Assembly (NCBI GenBank): GCA_018902385.1
Contig: JABSSW010000069.1
Coordinates: forward strand, 1 to 64,000
DNA: 64,000 nt
DNA from: Physcia stellaris
Taxonomy: Eukaryota > Ascomycota > Lecanoromycetes > Caliciales > Physciaceae
Direction: 5' to 3'
A program made the position numbers and the translations under genes. The notes beneath the pieces are model-generated. The model was not told where the DNA came from. It worked only from the letters and a program-made list of their open reading frames with translations, and made no database searches. Of the stretch, positions 21,791-33,533 are shown one piece after another; the first letter of the stretch is position 1, and every line of letters starts with the position of its first letter.

Positions 21791-23096
21791 GATGTGAAGG
21801 CTGACACCAACACCAGAGACAGCCTAGAGAGTCCAACGCTCCGAATATGAAGGAAACAAAAGATCAAATGCCTGCTAGTAAGAAATAGTGGGGAAGGGAC
21901 TACAGTAAATTGGAGAGCAGCTGTGTACAGATGAGGCACTGTACCAAGCCTTGTCTGCGCATTCGGCTCATATACGAATGGAATGACCCTTGACAAATAT
22001 TCGTCGTTCTTCACACTCCATAGCCTTGACGAAGAAGTTGATGGAGCCCCATGTTGCCGATGAGAGGGGGATGTGCTCAAGTTGTGCGACTCAAGTCAGA
22101 GCGCATCACCAATTGCATTCCACTGTGCCGTGACGGAAGGTCTTATGCGACACATGATACAGAATGCGAGGCTTACTAGTGCATATAATCAGCTCTAAGC
22201 CCATCGAGCCAATAAGCCTGGAAGACGAAGGAGTCAAAGGGTAGTACAGCTGGTTGCCTACTTCGGGCGGAGGTGGTTGCCTTGAATTGTGGGTGGGGCA
22301 GTAGTTCAGACGAAATCAGTCGGGTGTGGTTGCTAGTCTGGCTTTGCCGTAGCCTCACCGACATCTTCATGCTCTTCTTTCGCTCTGCACTACCCCAGAG
22401 TCTGGAATACGAGCCAACAGGGTAGGACGACCTTGGTCGAGACTCGCAAGAGCATAGCTTTGGGAAAAGAACGACGTCGATTCGAAGGGTGTCTTCTGCA
22501 GGACCATGGCATAGCCATGCTGAAACGTTGAGGGGATGATGTCTTTCTTATCTTGAAGAAGATCATTGTTCAAACATTCTCGCGGCACTTGCATACTGAT
22601 AGCCGCTCGAAGCATTCTTTCGGGATCTATAGAAAGGCTAAGGTCGCATTTTCATGGGCCTTCAACTTTCTCGACGTAAGCCAATAGATGTCGCGGTACG
22701 CAGTGTTGACAGCACCTGTCGCATCGTGGTCGATGTACAGCCACGAAACTGCAATGGGTCGTGATAGGAATTTCGTTGAGATATCAGACCAAAGACTCGT
22801 AGCGCTGAAGTTTCAGCATGGCCGAGAAACAGCGATGACTTGTGCCAGTATTGCGAGAGATTATGGGCTTGATTCGAAGGGCGACGTTGGCTAGACAACG
22901 AAAACGGTTCAGAACATAAACATCGCTTAGGCTTGGCACTAGCTGACCGCGGCTCCGTGCCTTTTGGTTCTGATTGCAAATCGTGATGATTTAGAGACGA
23001 CATACTACTTGCTTCAGCTTTACCTATGAATGTACACATCAGAGCATTGACTGCGACGACCTCACTGTATGCCAATCACTGGTGACGCCGGTCGTC
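21791..23096. other. Intergenic between divergent genes
   Basis: About 1.3 kb serving as upstream region for both the zinc-finger gene and MPS1. ATG-started frames of 82 codons (22367-22615, minus) and 68 codons (22688-22894, plus) occur but show no family feature; one could be a small gene. Confidence 0.45.
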
Positions 23097-25649
23097 ATGG
23101 CCACGGCATCTCCAACACCCTTCGCGCTGAGCCGTGACAGCTTTCCACGAAGACTACCGGCACGACCTAATGAGCGAGACCACGCACCAAGACCGATTCT
23201 ATCGCGGCAACCTCGGTTACGCACGAAAGAGCCATCAGACCATATCCTGCAAATAAAGGACTGGAACTTCTCAACAGGCGATAGCTCTGATGATGAGGTA
23301 CCCGTCCCGCCAATGGTGTTCAGTGCAGAGGCGAAGGCTATTCTGGGTGATGAAGCTTCGATAATAGGAGGATCCTCAGATTCAAATAGAAACAAAGCCT
23401 CTGGCGATGGTACATTAGACCGCGCATCTAATTCAAGCGAGCGGCGCAGTCCATTGTCTTTCCACCGACAATCACCAAGCTCACAATTGTCCGGAGGACA
23501 CCGCGTCGTGCGGCTGAGTCCCGCAACATTTGGATCTGGAGGTATCCGTCGGGCAGCTTCCACGTCAATTGCGCAAGAGTCTCACACCGGCGGCAGGCCG
23601 CAGGACCTCATTACACCGGCTCCAAGACCTCGAAGCGTTCAGGCGGTCGCTTCCAATAACCTCATCGAAAGCCCAGAATCAAATTCAGTCTTGCAAAGAA
23701 GTGGGCATGACCCTCCTGGGACCAATCACTTCGATCAAGAGCCAAAGACAGCGCTAAGAAATGGAGAGAATGCAATCAACGAAGCAGCCGCTCAGGTCGT
23801 CGGAAACCTCTCAATCACTCGCATCAAGGGAGAAGATACAGGCATTCAAGGATCTTTACGGGTTAAACGAGTAGGAAAAGTTACTGGACGTTATCTCAGC
23901 GGTCCAGCCAGGAGAGGAACAAAGCGCAGACAGAGCGAAGACGACCAAAGCCCAATGCATGGGGATGCTTTAAGTTCAGGGGGAGCTCTACAAGTTGTAT
24001 CCGACGAGAAAAAGTATCCGGACCAGTATAACAACAGGCTAGAACCAGTCACCCTGAAACCGTCTCTGGAGACAGCAGTTGTGCATGGCGACCCGCAGCC
24101 AGCTCCAGGCCCAGAAACACAGGGGGAGCCTGTCGATAGACAAGCCGAGAATGATAAAGAAGGAGCTTTCAAGCCATTGGGAATAACAGCAATTGAAGAG
24201 GCCCAAAACCTACTGGAAACGCGAGCCAGATCTTCTCATTCAGAGATTCAAGCGGCAGAAGAGAAGCCTCTTCAGCCTCTTTTCAAAGTACCTCCACTTC
24301 CACCATTGATATCTAGGTTTGACCAAGAGAATGAACCGCCTCCGACGTTCCCACGCCACAAGTCGAACGGGCTTGTGCTTTCCGAAAAGCCTCAGGGCTT
24401 TGCAATCCTGGCTGATCGAAAGCCTTTGGCTAAGACTCCAGGAACCACATCGCCATTGAGACCCGCACTTGCACCTCGAAGTCAGAATACCCCAATGCGT
24501 CCTCCTCCACCGCCTCCAAAAATGACCGTCCTCGAAACAGCCACTGCACCTGCTGGCTCGGCATCCGCGTCGCAAGCTCGGAAAAAGCGTAATTACATCT
24601 CTGTCAATGGGAAGCTTTTCACCCGAATGGACTGTATAGGAAGAGGGGGAAGCTCAAAAGTCTACCGAGTGATGGCTGAGAACTTCAAAGTCTTTGCTCT
24701 GAAGCGAGTAACACTTGAGGACCAGGATGACGCTGCGATCAGAGGCTATAAAGGCGAGATTGACCTCCTGAATAAGCTTGAGAACGTTGAGCGTGTTGTG
24801 CGCCTATTCGACTGGGAGCTCAACCACGAGCGGCAGACTTTGAGTGTGCTGATGGAGATGGGCGAATCCGACCTCAACCGGGTATTAACCCAAAGACTCA
24901 ATGTCGAAGAAGCGACATTGGACATCACCTTCACGCGATACTTTTGGAAAGAGATGCTCGAATGCGTCCGCGCCGTGCACTCTTATGACATCGTCCATTC
25001 AGATCTCAAGCCCGCCAACTTTCTTCTTCTTCAAGGCAGGCTAAAGCTTATCGACTTCGGCATCTCCAATGCTATTCAAGACAACACCGTCAATGTCCAC
25101 CGCGAACAGCACATCGGTACACCTAACTACATGTCCCCCGAAGCACTCGTGGACTCCAATGCAGCCAGTGGTCTCCCAGCAAGTGTTGGTAAGATGATGA
25201 AGCTGGGTAAACCAAGTGATGTCTGGAGCTTAGGCTGCATCCTGTATCAAATGGTGTACGGCAAGCCCCCTTTCGCGCACATCGCGAATCAGATGCAACG
25301 CATAATGGCGATACCCAATCCTCGCCACGTGATCGACTTTCCGGATCATGGTGTCGGTGGTGTGCCCCTGTCTAGCGGGCTGCTGAAAACGCTTCGAAGA
25401 TGCCTGAATCGTGATGCCAGCCAGAGACCCACAGTTGAGGAACTACTTGGCCCGACTGACCCATTTTTGAACCCAGACTCTGCATTGATAGGGACGGTTC
25501 CAGTAAGTCAGGAGCTACTCGGTAGGATTCAGCTCAACATCGTCAGGCATATCAGGGACAAAGGATTGCCGGATGACGCAGAGCTAGCGACGTGGCCAGC
25601 GAGGTTTTTCGCTAGTATTAAGGCTGCAGTAGAAGAGGGAAGGGCATAA
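23097..25649 (+). CDS. MPS1: Spindle checkpoint dual-specificity kinase Mps1/TTK
   Basis: Single-exon gene of 850 codons. I choose ATG 23097 (MATASPTPFALS) because the longer frame begins at a GTG. The first 500 residues are disordered, Ser/Pro-rich and basic. The kinase domain follows: glycine loop IGRGGSSKVYRV (about residue 514), FALKRV (catalytic Lys), IVHSDLKPANFLL (catalytic loop in the HSD form typical of Mps1), LIDFGISNAI, and GTPNYMSPEAL in the activation segment. The C-terminal tail (ELATWPARFFASIK) is also like fungal Mps1/Mph1. Mps1 works at kinetochores in the spindle assembly checkpoint and, in yeast, in spindle-pole duplication. All catalytic residues are present. It is a core gene, normally essential. 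Confidence 0.93.
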   Translation: MATASPTPFALSRDSFPRRLPARPNERDHAPRPILSRQPRLRTKEPSDHILQIKDWNFSTGDSSDDEVPVPPMVFSAEAKAILGDEASIIGGSSDSNRNKASGDGTLDRASNSSERRSPLSFHRQSPSSQLSGGHRVVRLSPATFGSGGIRRAASTSIAQESHTGGRPQDLITPAPRPRSVQAVASNNLIESPESNSVLQRSGHDPPGTNHFDQEPKTALRNGENAINEAAAQVVGNLSITRIKGEDTGIQGSLRVKRVGKVTGRYLSGPARRGTKRRQSEDDQSPMHGDALSSGGALQVVSDEKKYPDQYNNRLEPVTLKPSLETAVVHGDPQPAPGPETQGEPVDRQAENDKEGAFKPLGITAIEEAQNLLETRARSSHSEIQAAEEKPLQPLFKVPPLPPLISRFDQENEPPPTFPRHKSNGLVLSEKPQGFAILADRKPLAKTPGTTSPLRPALAPRSQNTPMRPPPPPPKMTVLETATAPAGSASASQARKKRNYISVNGKLFTRMDCIGRGGSSKVYRVMAENFKVFALKRVTLEDQDDAAIRGYKGEIDLLNKLENVERVVRLFDWELNHERQTLSVLMEMGESDLNRVLTQRLNVEEATLDITFTRYFWKEMLECVRAVHSYDIVHSDLKPANFLLLQGRLKLIDFGISNAIQDNTVNVHREQHIGTPNYMSPEALVDSNAASGLPASVGKMMKLGKPSDVWSLGCILYQMVYGKPPFAHIANQMQRIMAIPNPRHVIDFPDHGVGGVPLSSGLLKTLRRCLNRDASQRPTVEELLGPTDPFLNPDSALIGTVPVSQELLGRIQLNIVRHIRDKGLPDDAELATWPARFFASIKAAVEEGRA

Positions 25650-26773
25650 CGTGGAGAATGGCGTAGGAACATGGGTTTGGGTCAGCGCTGTTTCTCTTTG
25701 GTTTCGTGTTTCTTCAAAAGCGTGTACATTCAGGGCTCTATGGTGCGACGAAGGTGTTCAGGATCTACCTTGTCAAGGCAGCGTTCGTCGGTTGGAAATG
25801 AGCGCCGCGTCGGCGCTTTCTTTGATTACAAATTTGATTTCTGTAGATATAGTTTGAAAAAACTGGCTTTCATGTCATTCGAAGCCAGCGGAAATCCGAG
25901 CTCTGGATCTTTCTTCTATCGCTATTGGCTTAATCATGTCTTTTTCCTTGATCAAGCTCATTTGTAACTGAATACATCCAGCACCGTCGCGCTAAGGCTC
26001 GTAGGTCTCCGGAACAGTCTCCGTTTACTGTCGACTATTTCTCGCCTACAGACTGGATATTAACCAGGGGTTTCTTGGACTCTAACCATCTATATCCCTG
26101 TGTTTGAGTGACAATTAAGGGTTTTGATCAGCTGGAGCTTACTTGGGGTATCATGCATGATACCAAGAAGGAATGGGAACAAATGCATGGTACCATCAGG
26201 AAATGGCAACAACACAAAGTCTAGACGATAGATCTGAAAGGGAGAGAAAAGATCGACTGCCTACGTGAGACGCTGAAAGACGAGCGCTAGTTTTACTGGG
26301 ACTAGATGATACTGCCCACACTAAAGGTCATATCAACATGGCAAAAGTTTAGGTAGAGGTAGATGGTCTGATTATGGCAAGATGCGTTCCCGGCTGTGAC
26401 TCAAAGCAGACGAAGGTGAAATGGAAAAGAGTATATTTTTATGGAGAGGTCCTAAGTTGGGTCTTCGTACATAGGTCTGTAAGTCCGCTCAAATATCGCA
26501 CCGCATGATATCAATCCAGGGGATGAGGACTGTACAAAATGCCAGTGTTGCGAGGCCTTCACAGTATTACACACCTACACTCAAGGTAGATTTAGCATAG
26601 CTTCATACAATCAGACCCTTCACCAATCAATTTTCCTTTACCGTATGGCTGATGATCTTATTTGTGTATTTGCTAGGGATAGTATGCTGTATTAGCGAGA
26701 ATGTATGCCTGATGAGGCTTTGTCGGTAGCGGAGTTTTCCTCGAGGTTCAAAAAAATCAGTACCGCTAAAATA

Positions 26774-26798
26774 CACCACCACCACCACCACCTCCACC
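26774..26798. repeat. CAC trinucleotide repeat
   Basis: Six or seven CAC units with one interruption, a simple microsatellite in noncoding sequence. Confidence 0.8.
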
Positions 26799-26836
26799 TA
26801 TCCCATGGTCTGGTAATAAGTGGTGCTTATTTTTAG

Positions 26837-26969
26837 GATCCACCGACAGATCTACGATTACCCGGCTTCGGGCGAAATCAGAAGATGATGTTGTCTTCAT
26901 GTCACTTTCATATCGTCTTCAGATCGTCTTCATATGCTTTGTGCCAAACACGGGTAAGCGTGTTATCAT
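26837..26969 (-). repeat. Dispersed repeat, copy A
   Basis: On the minus strand this reads ACGCTTACCCGTGTTTGGC, then a GAAGAC-rich middle, then a CCGGGTAATCG block and GTCGGTGG. The same order of blocks recurs at 28889-29001 and 52045-52160. It is noncoding. Confidence 0.65.
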
Positions 26970-27118
26970 TTTGGGTGTATTGATGGCAATGCATTGGAGG
27001 CAAGATAGCACACACCAGACCATGGGATAGGGCCGTATTTGGCAACGAAGAAGGTCTGATTGGATGAAGCTAGATACAGCATAATGAAACTCTAGCTACT
27101 TAAAAACCAAAAGGGGTG

Positions 27119-27177
27119 CGGCTTGACGCCGACCATCTCTTACGTAATCCAGCCTCCTGGCGTCTCGACCTCATTCT
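27119..27177 (+). repeat. 59-bp direct repeat, copy 1
   Basis: Matches 29347-29405 in the same orientation with about 8 mismatches in 59. Both copies end in GGCGTCTCGACCTCATTCT. The two copies bracket the SGNH-fold gene. Confidence 0.7.
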
Positions 27178-27208
27178 ATCCTTCTACGATAGTACCCGGA
27201 CCGACAGC

Positions 27209-28486
27209 CTAGCCTGGAGTACACTGAGGATCCTGCACGGGACAATCCTTTTCTAAGGGTACGTCCACAGTATCTATTTCCGGGTTATCGCCCGGTGTAT
27301 CATTCTCATGGTTCCCGTCCTCCCAGTGCCTGAACTTCACCCCAAAGACAGCCTCTGCGAGAGCCTCGGCGTAGACACCTTGCCCTTTCTGATTAGGATA
27401 GAAGACGTCCTCTCCGCGAGACTCCTGAACCCACGAATTCGACTTTGGCAGTTTGTTCCATAGCTCGTTATAGTCTCTTTCGGAACAATCCATGGAGCTT
27501 TGGCGGGCCGCTACCTGGACGTTCACCGATACATAACGCTTGACATGGTCGCAAATGCGGTGGAAGTTGAACTTGGCTTCGAGGTCCACGAAGGTGACGC
27601 CGGCTTTGTCCGCCGCTCTCTTCAATATGGTGGATAACACCGACGCAACATCGTTTGCACCGTGCATACCCGGCTGGTCATGCATAAAGTCGGACATCCT
27701 GTGACCAAACGGACAATCGAATCTGTGACTCTTATCGAAATTATTTGGGAATCCGTAGAATTTTGGGATGCCCATTACGTAAACCTCGCGCTTCTGTCCC
27801 GGGGCCAGGTTCCACGTCTTGACCGTTTCAAAGAACGCCGTGTATTCTGACTCTATGTTATAGAAATAGGTTTGAAGGGCTTGATTAGTCGCGGTGCAAT
27901 GTGGTGGGGGTACCCAAGGGTGTCCCCGATCAATCCTATTATAGAGAGGCTGGATGCATTCCCGCGTGATCTTACTGATGGCCTGATTATCGTCGGCCCC
28001 TAAACTGATGCTGACGAGGTCCGGCTGGCCAAAATCGTACCATACCCGAGGCAGCGGCGAGAGGGAATAGTCCACTTTTCTTACTGTGGCATTCATATCC
28101 CCCAATTGCGACTTGTGGCAGGCAGGGAAGTTGAAGTTCGTTAGTCCGAGAGCGGCACCAAAACGGTCGACGAACTGCTGGGGGTATGCGTATTTGGAGC
28201 GCCGGCATTCTGCGTTTGGGTCATCCTCTAGAGCAGTGTAGTCCTTGCCTATTCCTGCTGCAAAACCGTCTCCTATCGCGGTATAGCGGCGAAGAATTTT
28301 ATTTTTCAGGTTAAAATTGCTGCTTATGATTGAGGGCTTATGTGCTTTTTGCACCAATCCGTCCGTCAGGTTTGTATGACTATTATGATATTGAACCATG
28401 CCCAAATTTTCTGAGGCCGGGAAACCATGAACTAGGTTGGAAAATAGGAGGGTAAGACAGATGAAAATGATCTTGGAGACGGACAT
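27209..28486 (-). CDS. Secreted SGNH/GDSL-fold protein lacking catalytic residues
   Basis: 425 residues from ATG 28486; the open frame extends upstream only to a TTG. The signal peptide is MSVSKIIFICLTLLFSNLVHG, with its hydrophobic core at residues 5-15. A pro-region ends in a dibasic site (ILRR) just before the hydrolase core. Block I reads YTAIGDGFAAGIG, where active enzymes have GDS: the nucleophile Ser is Gly (codon GGT, one step from AGT). Block III reads ISLGADDNQ where GGND is usual. Block V reads VFYPNQKGQG where the catalytic His of the F-H-P motif should be; here it is Tyr. Cys residues and the fold framework are kept and the frame is fully open, so it looks like a maintained non-catalytic secreted protein rather than a decaying gene. 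Its ligand is unknown. Confidence 0.85.
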   Translation of the reverse strand: MSVSKIIFICLTLLFSNLVHGFPASENLGMVQYHNSHTNLTDGLVQKAHKPSIISSNFNLKNKILRRYTAIGDGFAAGIGKDYTALEDDPNAECRRSKYAYPQQFVDRFGAALGLTNFNFPACHKSQLGDMNATVRKVDYSLSPLPRVWYDFGQPDLVSISLGADDNQAISKITRECIQPLYNRIDRGHPWVPPPHCTATNQALQTYFYNIESEYTAFFETVKTWNLAPGQKREVYVMGIPKFYGFPNNFDKSHRFDCPFGHRMSDFMHDQPGMHGANDVASVLSTILKRAADKAGVTFVDLEAKFNFHRICDHVKRYVSVNVQVAARQSSMDCSERDYNELWNKLPKSNSWVQESRGEDVFYPNQKGQGVYAEALAEAVFGVKFRHWEDGNHENDTPGDNPEIDTVDVPLEKDCPVQDPQCTPG

Positions 28487-28888
28487 CTTGACGGTGGAAG
28501 GTGGGCAACCAGTAAAATGGAGTGTCAAGACTGAAGAAGATGTGGTGAAGAAGCAGAAAAAGTGGTAGAGGACTGGCCGAAGGTTTTTGTACTTCGAAGA
28601 CAGAAAGAGTTTCCAACATGGCTTATAGACCGTAATAGACGCTTCGGAATACTTGGAGAAGTTCCACTAAAGGCCCGTAGGCTGCATCTTGTTGGGAAAT
28701 TAGTTATGAGTTGAATTTTATAGCCAGCGGGGGCTAGCGGGCTGAACCTTGGTACGCTCACATCTGATCGGGATCTGCTCGTAGTAATCAACCATTGTCT
28801 GCTGGAATGCGCCTGTTGCAGAAAGTTCTGAGCGGGTAACAAGAGACCCTTCTAACCATGGCTTGCCTCTATGCCTCGCCACTAACAA

Positions 28889-29001
28889 TTATGACAAGAC
28901 GCATACCCGTCTTTGACACAAAGCTCATGAAGATGACACGAAGATGATAAGATCTTCGGGTCTCGTCCCATGTCGGGTATTCACAAATCTATCGGTGTGG
29001 T
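28889..29001 (+). repeat. Dispersed repeat, copy B
   Basis: Reads ACGCATACCCGTCTTTGAC, then CACAAAG, a GAAGATGA-rich middle, TCGTCCCATGTCGGGTATTC and ATCGGTGTGG. It aligns block by block with copies A and C. Confidence 0.65.
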
Positions 29002-29021
29002 CGATAAGTAACTAACACCTT

Positions 29022-29060
29022 TGTCTGCCTTTTGCCAACAACGGGTAGGTGTCTTACTAT
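29022..29060 (-). repeat. Partial inverted copy of the dispersed-repeat end
   Basis: On the minus strand it reads AGACACCTACCCGTTGTTGG, close to the left end of copy B (AGACGCATACCCGTCTTTGA). Copy B and this piece therefore face each other like the ends of a small inverted-repeat element of about 170 bp. Confidence 0.45.
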
Positions 29061-29346
29061 CATTGCTGATACTTGAGCCGCTTTATGCACCATACAAGCA
29101 CCTGTGCCATGGTGTCTGCACCCGTCCAGGGGCTCGTCTCGGACATTTGGCTATTGCGATATTCTACTCGAAGATCGATGTTTTGCTCTTAGATCTTTCA
29201 ATGGGCGCTCACTTTGAGGATGTCGAGATCATTTTACAGAATCACCGAGTCGTAAAAGTCGGGTCGTTCGGAGCTTAGGTAAGCCTTTACCCTTGCCCTG
29301 CTCTGATCTTGGCATGTGAGTGGCAGAGGCCAAGCGCCCGACCAAT

Positions 29347-29405
29347 CGGCTCAACGCCGATCAGCTCTTAGGTAATCCCGCCTCGGGGCGTCTCGACCTC
29401 ATTCT
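29347..29405 (+). repeat. 59-bp direct repeat, copy 2
   Basis: Partner of 27119-27177, same orientation, about 86% identical by eye. Confidence 0.7.
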
Positions 29406-29588
29406 TCGATATTGCCAGGACGGACCAAACACGCCTCAAGCACCATCGAGCTTACAACCGGCGTAGCTCCCCGTCAGCTACACAATCAAATCCTCTCCAA
29501 TCATGGACATCTCTCTGGAGTGACAATAGACAACGATAAGACTGTGCTCGCATCTATTGGCCTAGCCAACCCCTGCCAGTAGTTCGAC

Positions 29589-32500
29589 ATGACCTTTATC
29601 TCTATCTGTGTCGCTCTATACGATTATCACCCGCAGGGTGACAATGAATTAGCCATCCAAGAGGGCGAGTTGATCTACGTTCTCGAAAAGAGTACCGAAG
29701 ATGATTGGTGGAAAGCAAAAAAGAGAGCGCCCGGAGAGGAGGATGAAGAGCCCGTGGGCTTGATACCCAACAACTATGTCCAGGAGGTAGATTCCCCTCC
29801 CAGATAGAAAAGTAATCGGGCAATCGATGTTCGATATGACTTTTGCACAATATATTACCGGACTACACCCACTGTTCACTTTCACGAGCACACTGAATAA
29901 GGAGCTGACCCAAATGTCTGCTAGGCGCCTCCGACACATCATGCCAAGGCCCTTTACGATTACGCGAGGCAAACGGATGAAGAAGTTTCTTTTTCAGAAG
30001 AGGCTCGCCTGGATGTTTTCGACACGTCTGACCCGGATTGGACATTGGTTGGCCTTGACGGCGAGTTTGGCTTTGCGCCTGCGAACTACATTGAGATCAC
30101 CGGAGAAGCAGCGCGTCACTCTCCTGAACCCACACTCTCCCCTCAAAAATCAGATCTAGGTCATGTCGTGGAGCAGCTGCCTACTTCAACCTCTCCGGAG
30201 AGGCCATCCACCGGTCCAGCTGCAACTCTAGCAAACGTCATGCAGATTCAAAACTCGAGTCATTCATCGACTACGCCAAGGTCGGTGGACTCTCCGCCTG
30301 CCAACCTCACGTTGCCGCCGCGGAGACCGCAGTATACTCCTGATGACTCCGAAGAGGACCAGCCGACTCCGCCAGCACCTTCATTGCCACAACGCCCACC
30401 ATCCGAGCAAATGTCGCCACCACTAACCCAGTATGCTACTACAAGATCACCCGAGCCACAAGGCGTGATGCTTTCGCCTCCATACAACCGTGTTGTCAGC
30501 CAAAGTCGGGGCGACGGAGATAGTCAGCTCTCTCCTGGAGGATACCACCTTTACAACATCAATGAGATGGTCTCTGCTATTGGAAAGAAGAAAAAACTCC
30601 CTACCACACTTGGATTGAACATCGCCACTGGAACAATCATGATAGCACCAGAGAAATCTAAAGACGGGCCCCAGCAGGAATGGACGGCGGAAAAACTTAC
30701 ACACTACTCAATAGAGGGCAAGCATGTGTTCATGGAACTGGTAAGACCTAGCAAGAGCGTCGACTTTCATGCTGGAGCAAAAGATACTGCACAAGAGATT
30801 GTAGCTGGTCTTGGTGAGATTGCCGGTGCAGCAAGGGCAGAGGGGCTCAGAGAGATACTGGAGATTTCGGAGGGTGGAGGTGGTCCAAAAAAGGGGCAGA
30901 TACTGTACGACTTCATGGCTCAAGGCGAGGATGAAGTGACGGTCGCTGTGGGCGATGAAGTGGTCGTACTTGACGATAATAAAAGCGAAGAATGGTGGAT
31001 GGTTCGACGGCTGAAGAATGGAAAAGAGGGGGTTGTTCCAAGTAGCTATGTTGAGATAACAGGCAAGACAGCACCTCTCCCCAGCAGTAGTGGATTGAAT
31101 GCCGCGCGGACCACAGTCGATCAGAACAGACTTGAGGAGGAGAGATTGGCCAAGGAGGCAGTAAAGGGAACGAGGAAACGAGGAGGGAGTGATCCAAAAA
31201 GCTCAGAGGTAGGCCCCGGCCTGAAGCTACCCACAAGGGGTAGCAGCCTCACGAGTGGAATTGATGGTAACACTGCTTCTTCACAGCGAAGCAAAAGAGA
31301 CAGCAAAGCCGAAAAGTCGTCCTCGAAGTCAAGTAAGTAGGCTGCCGGTACCCTTGTGGTAATTCGTCTAATGTAGCGCCACAGAGCCGGACTCGAAGAA
31401 GACACGGACTTGGACGGACAGATCGGGATCGTTCAAAGTGGAAGCTCAATTTATCGGTCTCAAAGATGGTAAAATACATCTGCACAAACTCAATGGCGTC
31501 AAGATTGCCGTACCCGTGGCAAAGATGGCTATCGAAGACCTTGAATACGTTGAGAAGGTTACAGGCCAGTCACTCGATGATGACAAGCCCTTGTCCGACA
31601 TTCGTCGTAAAAGTATGCAAGCTGCTAAAGAAAACGGGAAGAAGACTCAAACCAGCTCCTCACAGAGCACGCGGGCGCCAGCAGCAGTGCAGAAGACAGG
31701 AGTGTCTATTGACAGCTCCAAACAAGATCAAGCCCAGCCTAAAGGTTCAGAGTACGATTGGTTCGACTTTTTCTTAAAGGCGGGTGTCAACCCCTATCAA
31801 TGCGAACGATACGCTTTCAATTTCAACAAAGACTCGATGGACGAATCAATACTTCCGGATATCACCGCGTCTGTTTTACGAACGCTGGGTCTCAAAGAAG
31901 GTGATGTTCTGCGTGTTATGAAATACCTGGATACAAAGTTCAACCGGAACAAGTCGAAGCTTCGGAACGTCAGCAGTAGTGTCGACGAAGACGAGGGCGA
32001 AGCACCTTTGTCTCCCAGTGACACAGGCGGAGGTCTCTTTTCGGGTCCTGGTGGTACTTTAAGGAATAACACGCGCAAGGGGCGACCGGCTCCTCCGGTC
32101 CAAAGTAATGATGTTGTTGATGCAGAAAGCTTGAAGCAGAGAAGTAACGAAAGAAAAGCAGCACCATCTGAATCGGTCACTACGCCGTTGGCGTCAGCAC
32201 CTCCACCACCAAGGAAAGATAGCGTTAAATTTGATGACGATGCATGGGATGTAAAACCCGCAAAGCAGCTTCAAAGAGCAGAACAGGCTGCTCCACAAGA
32301 AGTGCCCAAATCCGTGCCCCCTGCCCCGCCGCCGACCTTGACTGGCTCTATGGCCGAGCTGTCTCTATTAACGCCTCCTTTACAGCCTACGCCAGCATCA
32401 AGGCCTGCGGCTCCACAGTCTCAGACCCAACAACAGCCACAGCAGCAATCCGCTCAACAGCATCTTGGGCAGCAGCCATCCGAACTCAAACAGTCAGTAG

Positions 32501-33533
32501 GAATTCAGCCCCAGCCAACAGGGGCCAACCCAGATTTCTTTTCCCAATTGAGCCAGCAGCCGACAGGAATGCAGAATCCAAATCAGCAGCAGCAACTACC
32601 TTCAGCTCCTTTAATGCCCACTTACGACTCCCAGGTGAACTTTCAGCAACAGCAACAGCAGCCGCAAGTTCAGAACATGCCTCCTCGGCAACGACCACAG
32701 GTACCTCAATCACAGGCGCCGCAGCAGAGTTCGTTCCTACCGCCTCCACCTAGACCTCTCTCAGCGCCCCAGAACGTCTCACAATATAATAATTTCGGCC
32801 CTCCGCCGCTGCAGCCACAATTGACAGGATTTCAAGCGAGCAATAACCTGCCACAATTAGCACCGCCAGGTCAAAGTCTAAATGATATCAATCAAATGAG
32901 GCAGCAACAGGCCAATCAACAGCAAATGTATCCTCAGCAGACCGGATTCGCCCAGCAGGGTCAAGGTTATGGCAGTTTTCAGGGTGGAATCCAACCACAG
33001 CAAACAGGCTATGGCCAGCAATTACAATCACCTCAACAGTCAAATTTCCAAAACCCGCAGCAGCCGTTTATCAACGGCCAGCATATAGGTAGTCCATTTG
33101 CGGATCCAAGACCTCAGCAACAGATTGGAGGCTTTCAAGCCTTGGTACCACAACCTACGGGCTTCCAACAACAATTTCAGAGCTCATTGCAGCCCCAGCA
33201 AACGAGCTCTATCAATTCCATTCTTCCACCCGCTCTCCAACCTCAGAACACAGGGGTCAATGGATATGGTGGACGACCTGGTTTTGGTCAGCCTCCAACT
33301 CCTGTTCCACCTATGCCGCCGATGCCATCTCAACCCGCCGCAGCACCTCTTATTCCACAAAAGACTGGACCAGCGCCACCAGTCAAGTTTGGTGTGCAGC
33401 CGGCTAACAAGTTGATGCCTCAGCCGACAGGGAGGAAGGCGAACCTTTCGCAAGCCAGTAGGTTAGGCCATTCAAGAAGCAGTGGAGACATACTAACGCG
33501 TCGACAGCACCTCAAAACCCTTTCGGCTTCTGA
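29589..33533 (+). CDS. SLA1: Actin cytoskeleton-regulatory complex protein Sla1
   Basis: Endocytic adaptor that links clathrin coats, cargo and Arp2/3 activators at cortical actin patches. Four exons (29589-29786, 29925-31332, 31385-33457, 33508-33533) give 1234 residues. Domain order: SH3-1 (residues 5-65, ALYDYHPQ and DDWWKAK); SH3-2 (70-130, joined across intron 1: KALYDYARQTDEE and APANYIEI); a Pro-rich linker; SH3-3 (390-450, ILYDFMAQGEDEV); SHD1 (545-610, RTWTDRSGSFKVEAQFIGL), which binds NPF-type cargo signals; the SAM-like SHD2 (655-725, YDWFDFFLKAGVNPYQ); then a long Gln/Pro-rich tail with about ten QxTG-type repeats, the known targets of Prk1/Ark1 kinases. The last exon is only 26 nt and supplies the family ending TPQNPFGF. 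Domain order matches the family in full. Confidence 0.95.

Larger units (their letters stand above)
25650..27208. other. Intergenic with repeats
   Basis: About 1.56 kb with no gene. It holds a CAC microsatellite, one copy of a dispersed repeat and one copy of a 59-bp direct repeat, each listed separately. Confidence 0.6.
28487..29588. other. Intergenic with repeats
   Basis: About 1.1 kb between the SGNH-fold gene and SLA1, divergently transcribed. It contains dispersed-repeat copy B, a partial inverted copy and the second 59-bp direct repeat. Confidence 0.6.
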
